DNA of 64,000 nucleotides from Hofstenia miamia (Eukaryota > Xenacoelomorpha > Acoela), in the NCBI GenBank assembly GCA_004352715.1, contig SCFE01000054.1, positions 1,215,935-1,279,934 of the forward strand, in the 5' to 3' direction. The notes beneath the pieces were generated by a model. The model made no database searches. It was not told the DNA's origin and saw only the letters and a list, made by a program, of their open reading frames with translations. This document shows positions 57,507-64,000 of the stretch, one piece after another (position 1 is the first letter of the stretch; every line of letters begins with the position of its first letter). The position numbers and the translations under genes were made by a program.

Positions 57507-58427
57507 ATGAATTGCAATCATTTTGATGATATGCAAGTTGTAGAGAATCTAGGCACAGCCTGTGTAGTAATAGGTTGCATTGGACTGTTTCTAAATTATT
57601 TATCATACCATACTGCTAACTACCACAAAACAAAAGATTTGCCATGTAATACAGCATTCTTCATAAAGCTGCTGGCAGTTGCAGATAGTCTATCTCTAGT
57701 TGGAGATATTCTACCATTTGAAACTGACAGAAATCTTAGAAACTTTCATGAATTCGTTATAAAGGTATTTTATAAATTTTATGTATCATATGACATTACC
57801 TCAACAACACTAGCTGCATTTGTAATTTTGCTGATTGCATTGGATCGCTTTTTAACCATTTTCCGCATTGAAACTTACATCTACAATATTAAAGAGACAA
57901 AGCACTTTCAATTATTTATTATTATAATATTCACTAGCTATTATATAAGTGAGCTTATAATGATATTCTTCCTTGTAAAGGAAACAAAAAATGACAGCAT
58001 GAATCTTAGCTTTGAATTACAATCACCTATAATGGAAATTACAGAAATACAATTTGTGGTACAAACCATTCTAGTTGTTTTACTCAATGTTATGTCAACC
58101 TTGACAATATATCAAGTTTCACGCGAATTTAAGTCTGAGAGCGGAAAAAAGGCAATTTACACTTTCTTTACAATTACAGTAGTATTTGTGTTAACGAATG
58201 TACCATCTTTCATTATCATGAATATTATTCGCCACTTTCCTTGTTACAGACGTTTATTGGCAAGCTTAAAGAATATGCTCTTGATAATAAATAGCTCGGT
58301 AAATTTTTTTCTGTATTGCATTTCAGGCAAGTCGTTTCGGAGAGCATTCAAAGAAGGGATCAATCATTTTCTAGTTAATCTTAAATGTAATGCATTAATT
58401 GAATATAATTTTCAAAGCTGTTTTTGA
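57507..58427 (+). CDS. Rhodopsin-class G-protein-coupled receptor, orphan, peptide-receptor-like
   Basis: An intact single-exon gene of 306 residues. Seven hydrophobic segments are visible at about 16-37, 49-71, 93-117, 134-157, 181-204, 216-241 and 254-275. Class-A landmarks are G26xxxN30 in TM1, LAVAD (Asp60) in TM2, DRF at 113-115 for the DRY motif, Pro233 in TM6 (VLTNVPSF), and NSSVNFFLY at 262-270 for NPxxY, followed by KSFRRAF as helix 8. This set resembles the FMRFamide-receptor-like orphans that are numerous in lophotrochozoans. Oddities: no Cys at the top of TM3 and a short second extracellular loop without Cys, so the usual disulphide is absent. The N-terminus is short, without an N-x-S/T glycosylation site. 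It is a plasma-membrane receptor by family. The ligand is unknown. Confidence 0.85.
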   Translation: MNCNHFDDMQVVENLGTACVVIGCIGLFLNYLSYHTANYHKTKDLPCNTAFFIKLLAVADSLSLVGDILPFETDRNLRNFHEFVIKVFYKFYVSYDITSTTLAAFVILLIALDRFLTIFRIETYIYNIKETKHFQLFIIIIFTSYYISELIMIFFLVKETKNDSMNLSFELQSPIMEITEIQFVVQTILVVLLNVMSTLTIYQVSREFKSESGKKAIYTFFTITVVFVLTNVPSFIIMNIIRHFPCYRRLLASLKNMLLIINSSVNFFLYCISGKSFRRAFKEGINHFLVNLKCNALIEYNFQSCF

Positions 58428-59252
58428 TTTTTTCTAAATAACTTATGAATAATGTACTGTTTTTCTGCTATTAAAAATGACCAGTAAATGCATCGCAACA
58501 GTTATGTTATTAGTACATTTTATTGAATAACTTTGTCAATTCTATGAACTCATTGTTAGAATAGAAAATGTTAAAATCCACAATTTTTAAGGATTGTTTT
58601 CAATATTGCCAACACAAAATAAAAAAAAACCTAGAATAAGTACAAAAGCCGCGGACTTGAAAAAGATGGAAATTCCAAGAATTAGATATAAATATAACAA
58701 ATATCATAAAAAATATATTTTTGAATAAGATTTTTCCTATTTTTACGATGTTTTGCTAACCTGATTATTGATATAAACCTAATCATATTTTTTACATACT
58801 GAGATTGAATTCCCTAGATGATGCTTTTTCAAAATAAAAGTCATGCTATATAAAGTAGTACTGTACCACACTTAACAAAAGCAAAACTGTTTCTTAGGCC
58901 GCGCGCAAACGATTCAACTTTTAAAGCCGCGATTTCTCGAGTAGCTAGAAAAGTAAACAAATTATGAAAATCACTTGCGCGCAAACAAAGCAATTTTTAG
59001 TTACAACTTCTCATATTATAGCATGCAAACTCAACTGACATCATTGCTATATCCCATTATTGTTATTAATCAAGAAAAAACACAATTTCACGTCAAAATA
59101 GAATATTAATTTCTGGATATCGTTTAAATAATTGCATTTACATGAAGCTATATATTTATATTGATTGTGAAATTACAAACTGCTATTTTCCAGTGACTGC
59201 TAACTAAAAAAATTCCCCATTAAAAATATAGAATTACAATCAATATCAACGT

Positions 59253-59257
<5 letters not shown>

Positions 59258-59297
<40 letters not shown>
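59258..59297. repeat. (TA)n microsatellite
   Basis: About 40 bases of TA repeat. Confidence 0.95.
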
Positions 59298-59301
<4 letters not shown>

Positions 59302-59972
59302 GTGAACTTCCATTATTTTGAAAAATGAGGATTATCATTTATGGTATAGCCATAACGCAAAATAAGCTTATTAAAATTTATTTGAATAAATATCAAATTG
59401 CATACAAGAATTTAACATTCCTTTGTAATATCATTAATTCTACTATTCTGACAGGCAACAGAAACATTATGAAACATATATTAGATAAAGATACTATTGT
59501 GTGTTTAATTTTTCAATTTGACACTTTTTGGTTTTTGAAAGCATTAAAATACGAAAACTTCATTTTTACTATTTATTTGGATGCTGTGACATAAATTTGA
59601 GGCTGAATTACCAAAACTCAATTACAATACTCTGTCACAAGAGTGACGAATAAATGGCGATTCCGTACAAGATCGAATATCTACATGTAATTTTGCATGT
59701 ATTTCATCATTAGCTGCCTGGCGATAATGTTTATTAGCCCGCACGACCCACAGGCAAATTTAATTCGTGTAATAAAAAACGAAATTAAGACGGAACCGAC
59801 CCAAGTAAGGGCTGTGTCTGCTTAAACAATACCTTGTACAACTCTGATTTATTTGCAATGTAGTCTCAATTTGCTTACTAAAGATATGAAACGCATTAAA
59901 AGATTGTTATCTCATCAAAATACTGTTATACATTTTAAATTGCATTGTAAAATTACATTATATTTATTCTAG

Positions 59973-59974
<2 letters not shown>

Positions 59975-60008
<34 letters not shown>

Positions 60009-60114
60009 NNNNNNNNNNNNNNNNNNNNNNNNNNNNNNNNNNNNNNNNNNNNNNNNNNNNNNNNNNNNNNNNNNNNNNNNNNNNNNNNNNNNNNNNNNNN
60101 NNNNNNNNNNNNNN

Positions 60115-60142
<28 letters not shown>
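59975..60142. repeat. (AT)n microsatellite with a 106-N gap
   Basis: AT repeat is present on both sides of the gap at 60,009-60,114. The assembly probably failed in the repeat. A Tc1-type terminus starts right after it. Confidence 0.9.
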
Positions 60143-60149
<7 letters not shown>

Positions 60150-60860
60150 CAGTCGTCACCAAAAGCCTGCTTCAAATCAAAATATCCAACTCTATGATAG
60201 AATTTCGCCCTTGTGAATGATTCTATGTAATATGTTTAACTTTTAAAAACAAACACAAATACAGAATGAAATACAAAAGCTTGTGTTTAAAACACTCTTT
60301 ACCAGAAAAAAACAGAAAATTCAGTATTTAGAAGAATGTCCGTTGTTGGCCAACACCTGCTGGATTCGTCGAGGCATTGAATTGATTAGAAATTTGCAAA
60401 ATTCTAACGAAATCTCTTTCGTCCAGGTTGTCAAAATGTTCTACTCTAGGGCTTACACGGAATTTGAGTAGTTAAAATGCACTTTCTTCTTGAGAATGCT
60501 CCAACAATTCTCGATTGGGTTCAAGTCTGGGCTCGACCCCAGCACAATCCGATGTGGTGAAACATCTGTAATTTGAGAAGTTTGCTATAAAGTCAATATT
60601 TGGTATTGTAAACGCATCCTTGATCTATCACAAAACGTCATTTTCCATTTTTATTTTTTACAAAAAAGCTGGGGATCTTCAGGCCGACCTTGAATTGAGA
60701 ATTAACATGTCCTCAGTCTGATTCTTGCCTTCTTTAATGAGATTATGAGGCAGCTTGTAAAATTTACCTTTGTGCGGCACAGCACATTCAGTACGCCGAA
60801 TTTCATCCGTTAGTATCGTACAGGGTGGTCCGTAAAGCACAAAAATTTCTCTATACTAGC
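60150..60860 (-). pseudogene. Tc1/mariner-type transposase remnant with one terminal end
   Basis: Minus-strand translation gives GSSPDLNPIENCWSILKKKV (60,545-60,480), the highly characteristic (Q)SPDLNPIENxW block before the last catalytic residue of Tc1 transposases. It is followed in another frame by INSMPRRIQQVLANNGHSSK (60,385-60,325), the usual C-terminus. Upstream, IKDAFTIPNIDF is a weak match to earlier parts. There are several frameshifts. At 60,150 cagtcgtcaccaaaag looks like the inverted-repeat end (compare CAGT starts of Tc1), inserted at TA in the microsatellite. The opposite end was not found, so the copy is truncated. Confidence 0.75.
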
Positions 60861-61498
60861 ATTTGTTTCTGACCTTTACATAGTTCCAGTTTAAACTGCC
60901 AAAAGAATTAGAGTCACCTATATTGGGAACAATAGAAGCAAAAGATACTTAAAAATGTCGCATGCCTGGTTCTCCCAGAGTCAGTTCATGAATTGGATTA
61001 TCGAGAACAAAGTTCAACGGTTTTCTCAACACCATTGAAACATAGATCCCCGAGTGCAGTTTCACCACTTGATGTTTTTTGTCCATTAGCTAATAGAAAG
61101 TTCCTCTTGCATTTATAATATGGCAATGCCAACTTATTGTAAAGTTTAACTGACATAACATTAATACTACTGCTGGAAACCAGAGTTGGAATAAGCTGAA
61201 ATTTTCATGAGCCTAGCTGAGCCAAAGCCGTGCGAGACGCAATAAATAACTTAGCAATTTTTGACATTTCACAATAAGGCATATTAATTGTTTTGCACAA
61301 ATCATTCAGCAATAACCTTGACAACATACGATACACCTTTGATTCAAAAGAAGTATGATGAAAGTAAAATTCCTGTAGAATCCCAAAAATTCACACTAAC
61401 ATAGAACGAAAAAATTCTTTAGAAGAGCTTTACAAAAACAAAGAAATAGCATACAAAGAAATGTAGTTCATATGACGGATAAGCTAATATTCCACGAT

Positions 61499-61771
61499 TT
61501 AATAATCACCAAGACTTGGCACAATCTGAAAGAGCAGCAGAATCTGGATTTCCTTCATAGTAGAGGGCTTATTCACTTTATAGGCAATGTATCCAGCACT
61601 ATATTTAAGAGCCATTTTCTCATCAATAGTAACTTCATCAATAAAACTAGGCAGATCATCTAAAATAGAACCGTAATTATCCAATAAGTCTTTGTCGTTT
61701 ATGTTAATAAGCAGGCTACACATGTCAGAGTTGGAATTGGCCCGGCCCAGACTAATACACCCTAGGATCAT
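61499..61771 (-). pseudogene. Fragment resembling a DNA-transposase-derived protein (P-element/THAP9-like?)
   Basis: The frame reads DDLPSFIDEVTIDEKMALKY and SAGYIAYKVNK after an acidic start. The ALKYxAGYIAxK signature occurs in the C-terminal region of several transposase-derived animal proteins, including P-element-like ones. The fragment is only 90 codons and has no neighbours that extend it. The family is uncertain. Confidence 0.35.
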
Positions 61772-63197
61772 TTCAAAACACCAATTATTCAGCCACAGCC
61801 CAAATTTTTTTTACGCCATTGATAGTGTTTTTGCCATATTAGATAATTTGCATAATGTATTGATTAATATATGAAAAGGTGCATATCTGGTTTAGTCCAT
61901 CAACAGTGCTAATTCAATTTTATTGAAATTCAAATTACATTGCTTACCTTAACAATGAACGTGTCATACAGGTTCGTAAGACTGAGGGCTAGGGAGTCCA
62001 ACCCTTTCTGTAGCAGATGCAAACCCCTTTGTAAATGATTGCATTTGATTACCAAATAGTATTGAATATAAATTTTCACAATTGTTACCAACGAAGGCAG
62101 AAATTGTTTAAATTGTTTTAAATTTGTGCATAGATTAACCTTAAATCGCTTAAAATTTTTTTTAGCTTTTTGTTGGTTTCTTCTTAAAATTGTTACACGT
62201 TTTTATCACAAAAAATAATAAAATCTCAAGAATCAGAGAACACAATGTAAATGAGGTGTGTCTCCTTTTTAAAAATGAAACTGTTTATATTTTAATCTTT
62301 TCTTTAGACTTTTATGGAAAACATAAAAATGTTGCCATTGATAGTATTGTAATGTTAAGTGAGATAATGGCGATAGTTGGCATAGCTGACAACCATCTAT
62401 CAGTGTGTTCAATCTCCAGATATTTTATCATTAACTCGACATAGCAAAACTTAACTGCCAATTTAGGATTTAAATCTATTTTTCCAATTAGCCGTTTGCT
62501 TCAAACAAAACTTAAGAAAAGGGAACCACAAGAGCATTTATGTTCTGCTACTGTTTTATCTAACAATTTCTTAAAATTAATTCTCTACGAAAATGAAATT
62601 TGTTTTATTTGAATTTTAAACTTATTTTTACACGTTCTACAAAACTACTAGAGCTTCACTAAAATATTTTGACAAGTTATTACACGAATTTCATTTAAGA
62701 TGTTGTCAATTTCTTTTACTGCAACAATTTATTTATTTTTAAGGAAAAAATACTTCCCTGCATATCTAAGCAATATATCCTTTAAAGTAAGAGGTAGTAA
62801 ATATAGATAATGTGTTTGTATTTTTTTTATTGATCTTTAAATTTATGCTTGCAACAAGGCGCTAAGCATGCTCATGTAGCCTGAATACCAGAAGGTGAAA
62901 AATATTGGTTTTAGAGGCATTATATATAATAATAATACTATACTTTGAGGCAACCACCCTTATTGCAACGCCCTGATGAGCACAATGCCCTAGGGCCAAA
63001 ATATCATATATGTCATGTTTCATAAGTTCTTATATATTCAATTACTAAAATTCTCTGCTAACTTACATCAGCACAAAGTAAGTGTGTGTATTGTACTAGC
63101 CAACAATGCAAGGCTGATTAAATTTCAAGAGACTATTTTTTTTATTTTAAGTTTTCAAGTAAAATTTTTCTTGTATTTCAAATACCAAGTAAAACAT

Positions 63198-63297
63198 TAG
63201 GCCCAAGCCCGGATCGGCCCAAACTGCTATGTCGAAAATCCGGCCCAAGCCCAAACCTGGACTAACCCGACCCAACTTTAGGCCCAACCCAATTGCA
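63198..63297. repeat. Degenerate ggcccaa-type minisatellite
   Basis: aggcccaagcccggatcgg, ggcccaagcccaaacc and taggcccaacccaa recur within 100 bp. On the minus strand it reads a low-complexity Gly/Leu peptide, which should not be taken for a gene. Confidence 0.75.
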
Positions 63298-63604
63298 ACT
63301 CTGACACATGTGAAAGTAGTCCTTTTCCAAATCAATATAATCTCGATTACACGAATACAATTGTTGCCCAAAGTGTTCTTCAATGCTATCATCCAGTATT
63401 TGACCAAACATAACAAAGTCATGACGAAAAGACTCTGAACATGACAGTAAATAGTTTGCAAGCTCGCAGTACGCTAGACAGTACTGAAAAAACTTTCACA
63501 TGTTTCTGAAGTCAAATTTCGTACTATGATTGGCTTATTGACTAGAGACATAAAAAGGGCACAAGAGACTTACAACTGCGCGCAACCTATCTTGATTTAA
63601 TGAA

Positions 63605-63771
63605 TCGCACAAGAAAAGTTGTAAGAGCGTACGCGATTCCAACTTTGTTGTAAACCTAATTTGAAGAGCTAAATTGGTTTGACTTTTGCGCACAATCTCA
63701 ATCTTTCGTGATACAATTAGGCGCACAAGAAAAGTTGGAAGTGTGTACGCGATTCCGACTTTGTTGTAAAC
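63605..63771. repeat. Pair of about 50-bp direct repeats
   Basis: cgcacaagaaaagttg...gtacgcgattcc...actttgttgtaaac at 63,605-63,653 recurs at 63,722-63,771 with four or five differences, 117 bp apart. Both copies are rich in CpG compared with their surroundings. Confidence 0.85.
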
Positions 63772-64000
63772 TTTTAATTCATAGACTACGATTTTATCAT
63801 TTCTCACTGAGAAAGAATTTAACCGCGCATTACTATTTACAGAACTGATTAAAATTATACAAGATCCTTTCAAAAGGAGGCCTTCTTTCTTCAGAATGCT
63901 TTATTGTATTGGTTATAGTGTATTTGACTGGTTGATTTAATTTTAAGAAATGGCAATAAATATAGTTGAACCAAAAAGTTGTGCGCAAATATTTTTGTTG

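Larger units (their letters stand above)
58428..60149. other. Gene-free stretch with microsatellites
   Basis: No convincing exon is seen. A CpG-bearing patch at 58,897-58,985 (gccgcgcgcaaacg and cttgcgcgcaaac) resembles words repeated near 63,570-63,770. It also holds the two (TA)n runs listed separately. Confidence 0.5.
61772..64000. other. Stretch without recognisable genes
   Basis: I find only chance-length frames here. Apart from the two repeats listed separately, it is AT-rich sequence. Confidence 0.5.

Noticed and set aside
63147-63461. Minus-strand frame with a Gly/Leu-rich repeat
   Set aside because: It is the translation of a short minisatellite, not a protein gene.
1-64000. tRNA, rRNA or bacterial-type operons, terminators and ribosome-binding sites
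   Set aside because: None could be recognised; gene structure and transposons are eukaryotic.

Overview
The window is AT-rich animal nuclear DNA. It has spliced genes with GT..AG signals, a single-exon seven-transmembrane receptor, several classes of eukaryotic transposon and seven N-gaps. The receptor type, the 2A-bearing non-LTR element and the Polinton remnants would fit an invertebrate, perhaps a lophotrochozoan, but the species cannot be named from the sequence.

Most of positions 1-47,200 is a pile of nested copies of one Ty3/gypsy-type LTR retrotransposon family, labelled E1-E9 here. Putting the copies together gives this layout: about 1.1 kb LTRs with long terminal inverted repeats (TGTAGCATC...GATGYTACA); a primer site matching the 3' end of tRNA-Arg; a coiled-coil gag with a CCHC knuckle; pol in the order protease, RT, RNase H, integrase; and then, in the place where env would sit, two further genes. 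ORF3 is about 950 codons and opens with a repeated CQLKG-type motif. ORF4 is about 190 codons and starts on an ATGA that overlaps the ORF3 stop. I recognise no family for ORF3 or ORF4. They carry no visible signal peptide or membrane segment, yet they are conserved among well-diverged copies.

Region by region: E1 (+, 1-3655) sits in E2 (+, 3656-6797), which is followed by E3 (-, 6798-9880). A pair of 494-bp direct repeats carrying a shared hairpin lies at 10,181-11,200. Two host-like coding pieces follow (11,585-11,989 and 13,083-13,225). An old integrase gene (E4) is split between 14,125-14,828 and 45,953-47,215 by the least decayed copy, E5. The E5 LTRs are flanked by the same 4-bp duplication (TTAC) although they lie 31 kb apart. 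The segment 18,218-43,100 between the halves of E5 is bounded by two gaps of exactly 1000 N and is probably a misplaced contig. It holds a nuclear-protein gene with a 39-nt intron (20,149-20,917), the most complete element E6 (+, 23,791-33,934), and fragments E7, E8 and E9 (-).

From 50,000 to 54,200 there is a CR1/L2-like non-LTR retrotransposon (SGNH hydrolase ORF1; ORF2 with 2A-like peptide, APE endonuclease and RT). Beside it are fragments of a Polinton/adintovirus-like element (minor capsid and adenain-type protease). An intact orphan rhodopsin-class GPCR lies at 57,507-58,427. The last 6 kb holds a Tc1-like transposase remnant, another transposase-like fragment and short repeats.

Many stops and catalytic-site losses in the older LTR copies are what CpG to TpG/CpA change would give (CGA to TGA, ACG to ATG), so these elements were probably methylated in the germ line.
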